A DNA stretch of 64,000 nt. Origin: Bos javanicus. Its lineage: Eukaryota > Chordata > Mammalia > Artiodactyla > Bovidae. The stretch spans positions 74,084,501 to 74,148,500 of the forward strand of contig NC_083869.1 of NCBI RefSeq assembly GCF_032452875.1, read 5' to 3'. Under the pieces are notes generated by a model. It was not told where the DNA came from. It did not search any database and saw only the letters and a list, made by a program, of their open reading frames with translations. A program made the position numbers and the translations under genes. Of the stretch, positions 33,736 through 44,859 are shown in pieces; the stretch's first letter is position 1; the number at the start of each line of letters is the position of its first letter.

Positions 33736-33999
33736 AGCCATAAAAAGAAAGAAAATTGTGTCATTTTCAGCAACATGGAAGGTCCTAGAGATTATCATAC
33801 CAAGTGAAGTAAACTAGACAGAGAAAGACAAATATGACACACTTACATGTAGAATTTTGAAAAAAAGGATACAAATGAACTTATATGCAAAAGAGAAGTA
33901 GCAACACAGACATAGTAAACAAACTTCTAGTTACCAAAGGGGGAAGAGGTGCGGGGAGGGATAAATTGGGAGTTTTGGATTAACAGATACACACTGCTA

Positions 34000-34262
34000 A
34001 GCGCTAAGTCGCTTCAGTCATGTCCGACTGTGCAACCCCATAGACGGCAGTCCACCAGGCTCCCTTTCCCTGGGATTCTCCAGGCAAGAACACTGGAGTG
34101 GGTTGCCATTTCCTTCTCCAATGCATGAAAGTGAAAAGTGAAAGTGAAGTCACTCAATCGTGTCCGACTCTTGGCGACCCCATGGATTGGAGTTTACCAA
34201 GCTCCTCTGTCCATGGATTTTCCAGGCACGAGTACTGGAGTGGGGTGCCATTGCCTTCTCCG
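34000..34262 (-). mobile_element. BOV-A2 SINE nested in L1
   Basis: Antisense dimer from GCGCTAAGTCGCTTCAGTCA to TGCCATTGCCTTCTCCG, flanked by the perfect 15-bp TSD AGATACACACTGCTA at 33,985-33,999 and 34,263-34,277. Third insertion into the same L1. Confidence 0.94.
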
Positions 34263-34559
34263 AGATACACACTGCTATTTATAAAATATATAACAACTAT
34301 ATAGAACAGGGTGCTGTACTCAATATTTTATAATGACATAAGGGAAACGCATCTGAAAAGTATGTATACATGTACACACACACACATATATAAAACTGAA
34401 CCATATATAGATGTTATAAAACAAATCTTTGCTGTATACCTGAAACTAACATAACATTGCCAATCAACTACACTTCAATTAGAAAAATGATTCCTAGATT
34501 TTGACTTGAGCGACTGGGTGGATGGTAGAATCACTTGTTGAGATGTAGTGGGCTCGTGT

Positions 34560-35260
34560 ATGTTATTGTGCAGGACAAGGGTGCTTATCAAGAATTTTGT
34601 TTTCGCTTGAGGTAAACTTGAGATGACTGTTGATTTCCAAAAGAAGATGTCAAGTAGATAGTTGAATACATTAGTAAAGAGTTCAGTGAAGATGTCTGGA
34701 ACTAGATCCATAAATGTGAGTGTCTTTGACATGTCGGTGGTATTTAAAATTGTGGGATAGTTAGGAATCAGACAGGGAGAGGAGGCAAATAGAGAAAAAT
34801 AGCAAATTAGTTGTTAGTGAAATGGGCTCCAAAATTAAGAGATATAGCTAAGGAAGGGAAGACAAAAATTATTGGAAGCTGGTGGTTAATGTGGTGGAAG
34901 GAAGCCTGGGTGTTTGTCCTTAAAATACCAGCAGGAATAATAATTTTCTAGAGAAGGAAGCTTTTGATTATGTCAAATGCTGACAAAATGTCAAGTGGCA
35001 GGGAAGAAGTCATTGCATTTGGAAGGAGAATTGGAGTGGTGTTGGAAAGAGGAATTTTTGTCGAGTGGTGGCTTTGGAAGCAGTAATAGAAGGGCTGGAA
35101 TGATGATCATGAGGATGTGGAGGTTGGGACAAGAGGTGTGCCAGAGCCCAGAAGGCAGTGAGAATGCCTTTTTGTCTACTCCAAGTGCAATGGATGCTAT
35201 TGAAAGGTTTTCAAAGAGTTTTGAAATATCTTGTGGATATTGTATGGAGAGGCAACATAA
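34560..35260 (+). mobile_element. Ancient mammal-wide repeat, unnamed
   Basis: GATGTCAAGTAGATAGTTGA, TTGATTATGTCAAATGCTGA, CAAAATGTCAAGTGG and GGAGTGGTGTTGGAAAG follow, in order, an old long interspersed repeat of mammals that I recognise but cannot name with confidence. A related piece occurs at 52,376-52,700. Confidence 0.45.
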
Positions 35261-36289
35261 GGTGGGTGTGTGTGGCTAGAGAGAGTGAGAAATTGTAAGG
35301 CTTTGCAGTGGTCCATGTGAAAAAGGATGGCAGCTTATTTTAAGCATTTGGCTTTGTGAAGGAATTATGTCACAAAAACCCTTCACAGAACAAAGAAGCG
35401 AGTTCAACAAGAGCAGTAAAAGTGTTTTATCTTTGGAAATGAGCATGATGTTGCATTTGACAATATTTCATGTTAATTTATTCTGTTGACTAATTGTTCT
35501 TTGGAGAAATTGAACTCATTTGCCATTAGATTTGACATGTTAAATTAATCAGATCTCTTAAAAGGCTTCCAAATTCTGAGAGCATAAGACAGTTCAAAAT
35601 TGCATCCACATTTATCAACACTGTTTTTGACATGATATGCAAAGAAAAATAGCCTCATTCATTCTTGTCTGTACACTGGCATGGGGGCATTTCCTGGGTT
35701 ACAAATTTTTTCCCCTTCTTCAAGATGAACTGACTACCTTAAACTCGACTCTATTATTAATCCATATTGATTAATATAAATCTTAAAAATATAGTTTTTT
35801 AAAATCATAACATATCATAGATCACGTGAAATTCCTTTCATTTCTCATCACTTCATTTCTGGTTTTGATATTGCTTTTAAAAAGTTTATTTTTCTCCTTT
35901 ATAATGAGACAGTGTCTATAACACATTTCCTATTACATTGCCATTTTCGTTTAATGGAACTCAACTTGAAGCATCCATTTTTCACTTGGAGCAAAATGAA
36001 ATTCTTTCTCTGAGCTGTTGCATTAACAGTCAATATGGTGTTGGTTCTAGCTCTTCAAAACCATGAGTGATGTATACTTAATGGATCTTCTTTTCACATC
36101 TCACACATTTTTCTACATTTCTCACTGATCCTAAGTATTCTTTCCAAAAATCTAACCTTTATCACTCTCTACTAAACTCTTCGCTTACATTTTAATGCCT
36201 CACTTAGATGTAGTTTATCATTGTCTGTACTTAAACATGTGGTTTTTTGTTTAAACATGTGGTTTTACTTTTAGGTAGATGTGATTACC
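35261..36289. other. No recognisable feature
   Basis: AT-rich sequence. A 14-bp direct repeat (TTTAAACATGTGGTTTT-like) occurs near 36,232-36,266. Confidence 0.4.
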
Positions 36290-37105
36290 TAAAAGTAACT
36301 TTTGTGAAATTTACAAAATTTCAGATAGACTCAACTTTTAAGGGGAGCTTTTCAGTCTTGAACAAAGATCGAACTTCAGTTCAGTTCAGTTGCTCAGTCG
36401 TGTCCGACTCTTTGTGACCCCATGGACTGCGGCATGCCAGGCCTCCCTGTCCATTGCCAAGTCTCGGAGTTTGTTCAAACTCATGTCCATTGAGTCGGTG
36501 ACGCCATCCAACCATCTCATCCTCTGTCATCCCCTTCTCCTCCAGCCTTCAATCTTTCCCAGCATCAGGGCCTTTTCCAATGCATCAGGTGGCCAAAGTA
36601 TTGGAGCTTCAGCTTCAGCATCAGTCCTTCCAATGAATATTTAGGACTGATTTCCTTTAGGATGGATTGGTTGGATCTCTTTGTAGTCCAAGGGACTCTC
36701 AAAAGTCTTCCCCAACACCACAGTTCAAAAGCATCAATTTTTCGGTGCTCAGCTTTTTCACAGTCCAACTCTCACATCCATACATGACTGGAAAAACCAT
36801 AGCTTTGACTAGGCATACCTTTGTTGGCAAAGTAATGTCTCTGCTTTTTAATATTCTGTCTAGGTTGCTCACAACTTTCCTTCCAAAGAGTAAGCGTCTT
36901 TTAATTTTATGGCTGCAGTTACCATCTGCAGTGATTTTGAAGTCCCCCAAAATCAAGTCTGTCACTATTTCCATTGTTTCCCCATCTATTTGCCATGAAG
37001 TGATGGGACCAGATGCCATGATCTTAGTTTTCTGAATGTTGATGAATGCAATTTGTAAAGTTTCAACTTGAATGAATGCTCTGTTTGGTCTCAAGAATGT
37101 TTTAA
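36290..37105 (+). repeat. Duplicated segment, copy A (split by a BovB)
   Basis: Copy A comprises 36,290-36,375 and 37,043-37,105. It matches 37,557-37,705: shared phrases include CTTTTCAGTCTTGAACAAA (36,348 and 37,611 areas) and GAATGCTC...GGTCTC-AGAATGTT. The copies are diverged and pre-date the BovB. Confidence 0.6.
36376..37042 (-). mobile_element. BovB LINE, 5'-truncated
   Basis: Antisense from a TTCAGTTCAGTTCAG tail to CTGAATGTTGA. Encodes the C-terminal domain in broken frames (MYGCESWTVKKLSTEKLML). Lacks YADD. The uninterrupted duplicate at 37,557-37,705 shows the empty site. Confidence 0.9.
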
Positions 37106-37260
37106 AAATTATTTTTAATTTGTATTTAAACATTTTTATTTTAAAACTAATTTTTTTTAGAAAGGTGGAATAGCAGAAGAATAAAAGTGAGGACAAAAGA
37201 CTTTGGAGTTTTCTCCATAGCATGTATGCAGAGCTGATTATGTCATGAGTAAGATTTTAT

Positions 37261-37500
37261 TACAATTAATTTTTCTAGATGAAAAACCTCAATAAATGCA
37301 TCAAGTTTTCCTTGAATTTCTCTAATTTTCTTGAGGTCTTCAGCCATTCAAACTTGTTTAACAATAAACAATTTTGCTTTCTTCTCGCTGTCTTCATCAA
37401 GATTTTCTAATACATCTTTAACATTTTTCTCTAATTATCTGACTTCAGTGTTTGTAGGTTGTTGCATTAGAGTATTTGCTGTGACAGCAAGAAGGCATAG
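37261..37500 (-). pseudogene. Unrecognised coding-like remnant
   Basis: On the minus strand one frame reads 80 codons with only two stops: LCLLAVTANTLMQQPTNTEV, then NVKDVLENLDEDSEKKAK, then MAEDLKKIREIQGKLDAFIE. The composition (K, E, D, L with heptad-like spacing) resembles a helical or coiled-coil protein, which is unusual for AT-rich junk DNA. No family is recognised. It lies between two diverged copies of one segment (36,290-37,105 and 37,557-37,705). It could be a decayed retro-pseudogene of a cellular gene, part of an old repeat, or chance. Confidence 0.3.
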
Positions 37501-37556
37501 TATTTGCCAACATCTTTACATCCCTACTCAGAATCTACAAAATGCTATTGCTAGTA

Positions 37557-37705
37557 ATAAAAGTCTCTTCAATTTTGCAAAACTTTAAGATAGATTAAAC
37601 TTTTAAGTGCAACTTTTCAGTCTTGAACAAAAATGTAACTACATTTCTGTGAAATATATAAAGTCTCAACATAAACGAATGCTCAGTTGGTCTCCAGAAT
37701 GTTGA
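37557..37705 (+). repeat. Duplicated segment, copy B
   Basis: Uninterrupted counterpart of copy A: AACTTTTCAGTCTTGAACAA and CGAATGCTCAGTTGGTCTCC. After removing the BovB the two copies are about 600 bases apart. Confidence 0.6.
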
Positions 37706-37839
37706 GAAGATGTTTCACCTTGAGGGGAATCACATTTGTGCTCTAGTTCTCTCTCTGCCTATCTCTCTCTGGACATTTCTAAAGACACTTGATCTGCCTT
37801 TCTCTGTCCTGTCTCACTTGCATCTTGTCACTGTTCCCC

Positions 37840-38547
37840 TCAGTTCAGTTCAGTTCAGTTGCTTAGTCACGTCTGACTCTGCAACGCCATGAACTGCAAC
37901 ACGCCAGGCTTCCCTGTCAGTCACTAACTCCCAGAGCTTGCTCAAATTCATGTCCATGGATTCGGTAATGCCATCCAACCATCTCATCCTTTGTCATCCC
38001 CTTCTCCTCCTGCCTTCAATCTTTCCCAGTATCAGGGTCTTTATAATGAGTCAGTTCTTCACATCAGGTGGCCAAAGTATTGGAGTTTCAGCTTCAGCAT
38101 CAGTCCTTCCAATGAATATTCAGGACTGATTTCCTTTAGGATGGACTGGTTGGATCTCCTTGCAGTCCAAGGGACTCTCAGGAGTCTTCTCCAACACCAC
38201 AGTTCAAAAGCATCTGTTCTTCAGTGCTCAGCCTTTTTTATGGTCCACTCTCACATCCATACATGACTACTAGAAAAGCCATAAAACCATAGCTTTGGCT
38301 ATATGGACCTTTATCAGCAAAGTAATGTCTCTGCTTTTTGTATGCTGTCTAGATTTGTCATAGCTTTTCTTAAAGGAGCAAGCGTCTTTTAATTTCATGG
38401 CTACAGTCACCATCTGCAGTGATTTTGGAGCCCAAGAAAATAAAGTCTGTCAGTGTTTCCATTGTTTCCTCATCTATTTGCCATGAAATGATGGGACCAG
38501 ATGCCATGATCTTTGTTTTTTTGAATGTTGAGTTTTATGCCAGCTTT
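37840..38547 (-). mobile_element. BovB LINE, 5'-truncated
   Basis: Antisense from a TCAGTTCAGTTCAGTT tail to TTTTATGCCAGC. Covers the C-terminal domain up to just past the LKLNIQ-coding stretch. Frames broken by small indels. Confidence 0.92.
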
Positions 38548-38711
38548 TAACTTTTTAGTGTTCTCCTGGTTTCTGATAAAAGGCAGTTGTACCTTTATTC
38601 TCTACCATCCATTTTAATCCAGAGACTAGGTTCATTCTTCTCACCAACTCACTTGTTTTTCATTAGAGTTCTAATAGCCTTATAGTCTACTGTTTTGTAC
38701 TGTCAGGCATC

Positions 38712-38850
38712 ACTCACCTATTCATTCATTCACTTCGCAGTTCAGTTAGTGAACAAACACTTATAGTGTCCACACTACATATGTTATTTACTAGGAATGC
38801 AGAAATGAATAAGACAGCATCTATATCCTCAAGGAACATCCATGAGAGGA
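38712..38850 (+). mobile_element. Ancient L2-type fragment
   Basis: CACCTATTCATTCATTCACT...GAACAAACACTTATAGTGTC...AATAAGACAGCATCTATATC, CTCAAGGAACATC follow the L2-like pattern seen near 6,500. Confidence 0.45.
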
Positions 38851-39072
38851 GGACACACCTAAGTCTTGATTCAAAAGGAATACTCTCAGAAGACTTGCTG
38901 AGATGGAATCTCCCCACTAAATAAGACCAGAGTCAACAAAATTCTAAGGATTTTCTTTGAATTTTCTATGGGAAATCTCTAAGGGAATTTTGATTCTTAA
39001 GTACCTACTAGGATCTGGCATTATGTGGGCCTGTTATAATCATTAATTTCCAAAGTAATCATGGGAGGGAAA

Positions 39073-39123
39073 ACATTACCATCCCCAATTTATTGATGAG
39101 AAAATTAGAAATAAGAAAAGTTA
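39073..39123 (-). mobile_element. MIR trace at the L1 target
   Basis: CCATCCCCAATTTATTGATG followed by AGAAAATTAGAAATAAG resembles the antisense MIR 'ccccattttacagatgaggaaact'. The L1 inserted at its right side. Confidence 0.4.
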
Positions 39124-39486
39124 AATACCCTGTATGTGAGACAGCAAAAGAGACACACATGTATAGAACAGTCTTTTAGACTCTGTGGGAGAGGGCAAGG
39201 GTGGGATGATTTGGGAGAATGGCATTGAAACATGTATAATATCATATATGAAACAAGTCTCCAGTCCAGGTTCGATGCATGATACTGGATGCTTGGGGCT
39301 GGTTCACTGAGACGACCCAGAGGGATGGTACAGGGAGGGAGGAGGGAGGGGAGTTCAGGATAGGGAACACATGTACACTCGTGGCGGATTCATGTTGATG
39401 TGTGGCAAAACCAATACAATATTGTAAAGTAATTAACCTCCAATTAAAATAAATAAATTTATATTTTAAAAAAATCAGAGGAAAAA
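39124..39486 (+). mobile_element. L1 3' UTR, recent insertion
   Basis: Truncated in the 3' UTR: G-rich GGGAGAGGGCAAGGGTGGG, then GGCGGATTCATGTTGATGTG, TAATTAACCTCCAATTAAAA and a poly(A) tail. TSD AAGAAAAGTTA at 39,113-39,123 and 39,487-39,497. It is the plus-strand reference for the tails at 51 and 22,233. Confidence 0.9.
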
Positions 39487-39497
39487 AAGAAAAGTTA

Positions 39498-39825
39498 GAG
39501 CTCGTCCAGTATTCTATGGTTAATAATTAATTTGCAAAGGTGCTTTTCTTTAAGCTTTGTTAAAGTAAAATACAAAGTGGAGACCAAACTTGAAAATACT
39601 CTGAACACATAAAATGGAGCCATGAAAAGAGAACTAAATCTAATTCATGAGCAGAAGTGAAATGATTTATTTCTTATAAATGCCTCTGATAATCATAAAA
39701 GAAGCATAAGTTACCTTCAAAAAATTGTATGAAATAATCACTTAAAAAATTCTCCTGCTGTCTGAGAATCCACATTGTAACAACTAATCATTTTCAAGCT
39801 TAAATAACTTCCTCATTTTCTAAGA
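39498..39825. other. No recognisable feature
   Basis: AT-rich sequence between two L1 elements. Confidence 0.4.
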
Positions 39826-40330
39826 TTTTTTTTTATTAGTGAGGTAACATTAGTTAATTCCTAAACATTGGCTTATATCATGTTTCCTGTGTAGAGCACT
39901 ATATTTGTAGTTCTGTATACCCTACAGTATGCTCACCACCAAAAACTGAGTTTCCTTCTGTAACCATATGGCTGGTCTTCACCCATTTCACCCTGCCCCT
40001 GCCCCTCTGGTAACCACCGCTCTTTTCTCTGTGTCTACGTGTTTGTTTTTGTTTGGTTTGTTCATTTATTTATTTGTTTGTTTGCTTTTTATATTCCTCA
40101 TATGAATGAAACCATATAATACTTGCCTTATATGACTAAGCATAAAACCTTCAAAGCCCACCCGAAGTTGCAAATGTCAAAATTTCACTTTTTTATGGCT
40201 GAGTAGTATTCCATGGTATATATATGTATCACATTTTCTTTATACCATCATCTATTGATGGGTACTTAGTTTGTTTCCATATCTTGCCTGTAGTAAATAA
40301 TGCCATGATAAATGTCGGGGTGTATGTGTA

Positions 40331-40548
40331 CATGTGTGTTCAGTCACTTGGTCATGTCTGACTCTTTGTGATCCATGGACTATAGCCCACAAGACTCCTC
40401 TGTCCATGGGCTTTTCCAGGCAAGAATACTGGAGTTGGTTGCCATTCCCTTCTCCATGGTATCTTTCCAACCTGGGTATTGAACCTGCACCTCCTGTGTC
40501 TCTTGCATTGGAAGGCAGATTCTTTACTTGTGAGACACCTGAGAAGCC
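40331..40548 (-). mobile_element. Bov-tA SINE nested in old L1
   Basis: Antisense body (GGTCATGTCTGACTCTTTGT) and tRNA head (GAAGGCAGATTCTTTACTTG, then CACCTGAGAAGCC). L1 sequence resumes immediately after with CATGTATCTTATCAAATTAG. TSD eroded. Confidence 0.88.
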
Positions 40549-40561
40549 CATGTATCTTATC

Positions 40562-40641
40562 AAATTAGTGTTTTTTTATTCTTGGAAAAATACCCAGAGT
40601 AAAATTAGTATTTTCTTATTCTTGGATAAATACCCAGAGAT
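40562..40641. repeat. 40-bp tandem duplication inside L1
   Basis: Two diverged units, each ending TTATTCTTGGA(A/T)AAATACCCAGAG; about five differences, so not recent. Confidence 0.8.
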
Positions 40642-42046
40642 GGGATAGCTGGATCAGATGGTAGTTCTATTCTCAAATTTTTGAGGAATTTCCATACTGT
40701 CTTCCATAGTGACTGCCCCAATCTACTTTCCCACTAACAGTGCATGAGAGTTCCCTTTCACCACACCTTTACCAACACTTCTTTCTTGCCTTTTTGATAA
40801 TAGCCAATTAATAGGTATGAGGTTATATCTCATTGTGATTTTGGCTGCATTCCCCTAATAATTTGTGGCATTAAATATCTTTTCATGTATCTGTTGGCCA
40901 CCTGTATGTCTTTGGAAAAGTATCTATTTAGCTCCTCTGCCATTTTTAAATTGGATTGGTATTTTGTTGTTGTTGTTGAGTTGTATAAGTCCTTTATACA
41001 TTTTGGATATTAACTCCTTGTGGGATGTATCATTTATAGATACCTTCTCGCATTCAGTAGGTTATCTTTCCTTTTGTGTGTGTGTGTGGTTTCTTTTGTT
41101 GTGCAGAAGCTTTTTAGTTTGATGCAGTAACATTTGTTTATTTTTGCTTTTGTTTCCTTGTCTGAAGAGACATATCTAGAAATACATTGCTAAGATTAGT
41201 GTTGAAGAGTGTACTGCCTATGTTTTCTTTCAGGAGTTTTATGGTTTTAGGTCTTACAGTCAAGCCTTCAATCCATTTTGAGCTAATTTTTGTGTATGTT
41301 TTTGTGTATGTTATGAGATAGTGATCTGGTTTCTTTCTTTCTTTTTTTTTTTTTTTTGCATGTTGCATTTTCCCAACACTATTTACTGAAGAAACTGTCC
41401 TTTCTCCATCATATATTTTTTGCTCCTTTGTCATCAATTAATTGCTTCTATTTGTGTGGGTTTCTTTCTGGGCTCTGTCTTTTGTGCCATTGATCTATGT
41501 ATCTGTTTTTCTGCCAATACCACACTACGGTTTTGTGATATGGTTTTGTTACTATGGTTTTGTGATATAGTTTGAAATCAGGGAGTATGATACTTTTAGC
41601 TTTGTTCTTTCTTCTTAAGATTGCTTTGGCTATTTGAGGTCTTTGTGATTCTATGTAAGTTTTAGAATTTTTTGTTCTATTTCTCTGAAAAATATCCTTG
41701 GGATTTTGATAGGGTGAGCATTGAAACTTTAGGTTGCTTTAGGTAATATGGACATTTTAACAATGTTAATTCTTCCAATCCATGAGCATGGAATATCTTT
41801 CCATTTATCTGTGTCCTCTTAAATTTCTTTCAATAATGTCTTATTGTTTTCAATGTACAGATATTTTACCTTCTTGGTTAAATTTATTCCTAGATATTTT
41901 ATTCTTGTTTTGTGATTGTAAATTAAATTGTTTTCTTAATTTTTCTCATTATCACTTTATAAGCCATCCTGTAACATCACGCCCCTGAGCTTCATACCAG
42001 TTTAGATTTTAAAGCTTCCAGTTTGTTAACTGTTCTTATATACACA

Positions 42047-42270
42047 TGTGTGTGTGCTCAGTCACTTTAATCATGTCTGACTCTTTGCAACCTTATGGAC
42101 TGTAGCCCTCCGGTCTCCTCAGTCCATGGAATTGTCCAGGCAAGAATACTGAAGTGGGTTGCTATGCCCTCCTCCAGGGGATCTTCCTGATCCAGGGATC
42201 AAACCCACATCTCCTGCGACTCCTGCATTACAGGTGGATTTTTTTTACTACTGAACCACTGGGGAAGCTC
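42047..42270 (-). mobile_element. Bov-tA SINE, full length
   Basis: TGTGTGTGTGCTCAGTCACT tail, body, tRNA-like region and CCACTGGGGAAGCTC head. TSDs TCTTATATACACA (42,034-42,046) and TCTTATATGCACA (42,271-42,283), one mismatch. Confidence 0.92.
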
Positions 42271-42283
42271 TCTTATATGCACA

Positions 42284-42860
42284 GTAAATGCGTATTCCAT
42301 TTTATTTATCTGGTGGTTTTAATTTTGCTCTTTCTCAATTTTTGACATCTTTACTATGAACATTTTCAAATATGCACCAGTTACCAAGAGCACTTAGCAT
42401 CAATTTTTAATACCAAATACCAGTATCACCAATGATTAGTATCAAATATCAGTATCATCAGTTATCAATATCTTGCTATTCTTCTTTCATCTGTCACCTT
42501 TGTCTTTCTTTTTACTTTGTGTCTGTAATAAATATGAACTTAGAAATACACAAACAATATTATTATTACAACAAATAATATTCATTTATAATTGCTTAAT
42601 ATCATCTGACACTCAACTTATGTTTGCTTTCTTTTGATTGTCACAAAATGTCTTTCTGGAGTTACATTTTTAAAACAATTAATGTCTCAAATAGATCCAT
42701 ACATTGCATTTGATGAATATGCCTAATAAGGCTCTTTTCACTTAAAAAATTTTTTTCTCCTCATTTTTTCATGTCAATTACTTACTGAAGACATTTTTTT
42801 TTTCCCTTGTGGAATTTATCACATTCTGGATTGGGCTGATTGTGTTCACTTGATTTTGTT
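42284..42860. other. No recognisable feature
   Basis: AT-rich sequence with short internal similarities (CAAATA-CAGTATCA near 42,412-42,455). Confidence 0.4.
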
Positions 42861-43200
42861 TCAGATCAGATCAGTTGCTCAGTCGTGTCCGACTCTTTGC
42901 GACCCCATGAACTGCAGCACGCCAGGCCTCCCTGTCCATCACCAACTCCCAGAGTTCACTGAGACTCACGTCCATCGAGTCAGTGATGCCATCCAGCCGT
43001 CTCATCCTCTGGCGTCCCCTTTTCCTCTTGCCCCCAATCCCTCCCAGCATCAGAGTCTTTTCCAATAAGTCAACTCTTCGCATGAGGTGGCCAAAGTACT
43101 GGAGTTTCAGCTTTAGCATCATTCCTTCCAAAGAAATCCCAGGGCTGATCTCCTTCAGAATGGACTGGTTGGATCTCCTTGCAGTCCAAGGGACTCTCAA
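42861..43200 (-). mobile_element. BovB 3' end, GATCA-tail type
   Basis: Antisense, tail TCAGATCAGATCAG. A 110-codon frame (42,871-43,203 minus, MLRVPWTARRSNQSILKEIS to the natural end SRTRLSN) is uninterrupted. CpGs are well kept. Probably one of the youngest BovB insertions here. Confidence 0.92.
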
Positions 43201-43615
43201 CATGTTCCTTTACGCCCCATATTTTCCGTAAATGGGTAGAACAATCTAGCGGTATCCTTAGATTCAGATTAATGTGCTTTCTTTTGGCAAAATGTTTTCT
43301 TCATAACTGGCATTGTGTCCATTCTATTGTATCACTTCAGGAAACACATGATATCTGGTGTCTCCTTTCTGTCAATATTATAGTTGATAACTGGGTTCAG
43401 GAGTTATGGATCTGAGTCACACTTTGCAAAAAACTGCTTGTGAATATTTTGCTTGTGTTTTCAAAGTCACCAATGTTCATTGTCCAGGTTGATTATTTCA
43501 TTAGAAGCCATAAAATGATGATTTCTATAGTTCTATCATTCCAGACACATTCATTAGTTAGCAGTCTTCTAGAATAAGAATTTTTCCTTCATCAGTTATT
43601 TAGTTCCCCAGAAAT
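43201..43615. other. No recognisable feature
   Basis: Unassigned sequence. Confidence 0.4.
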
Positions 43616-43630
43616 ATGGTTCACATTCAG

Positions 43631-43828
43631 GCTTCCCCAATGGCTTAGTGGGTAAAGAGTTCTCTTGCAATGCAGGAGACACAGGAAGCATTAGTTTGGT
43701 CCCTGGGTTGACAAGATCCCTTGGATGAGAAAATGACAACCCACTCCAGTATTCTTGCCTAGATAATCCCATGGATAGGGTGGCAAAGAGTCGGACATGA
43801 CTGAGTGACTAAACAGACAGACAGACTG
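43631..43828 (+). mobile_element. Bov-tA SINE
   Basis: Head GCTTCCCCAATGGCTTAGTG, body and end GACTGAGTGACTAAACAGAC with a short CAGA repeat. Internal deletion of the GGAGCCTGGTGGGC part. TSD ATGGTTCA at 43,616-43,623 and 43,829-43,836. Confidence 0.9.
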
Positions 43829-43836
43829 ATGGTTCA

Positions 43837-44849
43837 TATCCAAAATACAGGCTGCGTGCTTGATTCTAACCCTGTTTTCACCAAGTTTCACAATGAAGAG
43901 TTGGTGCATTACAATACAATACTGGAACCCAGGATTATGTAACTGAGCCTTTATAATTTCTACCTAATTAAAGAGTTTAAAATGCTGTAAGAATATAAAC
44001 AAAGTCTGAAAGTCCCAGTGCTTTTTGGCAGGCAAGAGGTTAAAGAGCCAGGATTCCTGAGACACCTTCATTCTATTGTTTCTGGAGAAATGTCAGAGGT
44101 CACTAAGTGTCACCCAGTCTCATTTCATAGCATTTATTACCACTCTCCTCAGGTTGATTAACCATTGTAACCACTGTGGACTCTCAGCACTCTGATGACC
44201 AACAGCTGTTTTAAATAATACCCTCAGCCCCTCTCCTGTTCTTCTGGGTCTGGGCTGGAAAAACAGCAGAGAAGGTGTTGGCTGGGGTATTTTTCCATCT
44301 TACTTCCTGAGGCAGCCTGACAACTTTGAAAAAAGAGGGAAATTATGTGAGTAAATACAGATTTCCTTCCTAGCCCCAAGGAGATTGCCTTTGTCAGCAT
44401 CAGCAAAAAATCAGAGATTAGAAGTGACTCCCTGTCGCTCCTGAGCTTGCTCAGCACAGCAGCTGGAACCAAACACGCCTCTGTGTGCCCACGTGAGTAC
44501 CTGAAAATAATGTTTCTTTCCGTACTTTTAAAATGAAAATTACTTTTCTAAAACACTTCAGAAGGAAGTGGGAGCCAAGGAAATTGTGGGAGGCTCAGTT
44601 AAGTGTTCTTTTTCTGCCTACTGCTCTCCTGGGTTGGGGGCCTGAGAGGGATCATCTCCAGGCACCACTGTCATAGTAGAAGGTTGCATCTTTCTCCAGA
44701 CATCCCTCTCTGCACACCATATTTGGAATGTTCTTACTAATCCTACATGGGAGATAGAGCCTGACTTCAGTCATCTCAAAGGGGTGGTGTTGGATAACAG
44801 AAACAGTTAGAATTATGTATACAAGTCCCTTCACTCCTCTCCATCCCTA
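43837..44849. other. No supported gene; possible exon-like end near 44,490
   Basis: Apparently repeat-free. CCCAC/GTGAGTACC at about 44,488-44,501 is a perfect vertebrate splice-donor match, but no promoter or frame supports an exon. Confidence 0.3.
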
Positions 44850-44859
44850 CTGGGAACCT

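Larger units (their letters stand above)
30972..34488 (+). mobile_element. L1 LINE 3' region, interrupted three times
   Basis: L1 parts lie at 30,972-31,807, 32,697-32,759, 33,736-33,999 and 34,263-34,488. The first encodes ORF2 C-terminal sequence with a decayed Cys-rich zone and WRFLKKLKLELLYDPTIPLL; later parts give TATTACTCAGCCATAAA and the 3' UTR ending CTGAAACTAACATAACATTG. The breaks are filled by two antisense BovB copies and one antisense BOV-A2. The L1 is the oldest layer; its ORF has stops. Confidence 0.88.
39826..41965 (-). mobile_element. Old L1 ORF2/3' region, 2.1 kb antisense
   Basis: Antisense signatures in order: GGCTGAGTAGTATTCCATGG (MEYYSAI region), GGATAAATACCCAGAGATGG, TTTGTTGTGCAGAAGCTTTT, TTCAATCCATTTTGAGCTAA, GCCATTGATCTATGTATCTG, TTCTTCCAATCCATGAGCAT. 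These are well-known L1 ORF2 complements. It is split by a Bov-tA at 40,331-40,548. Many stops; an inactive, ancient copy. Confidence 0.88.
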
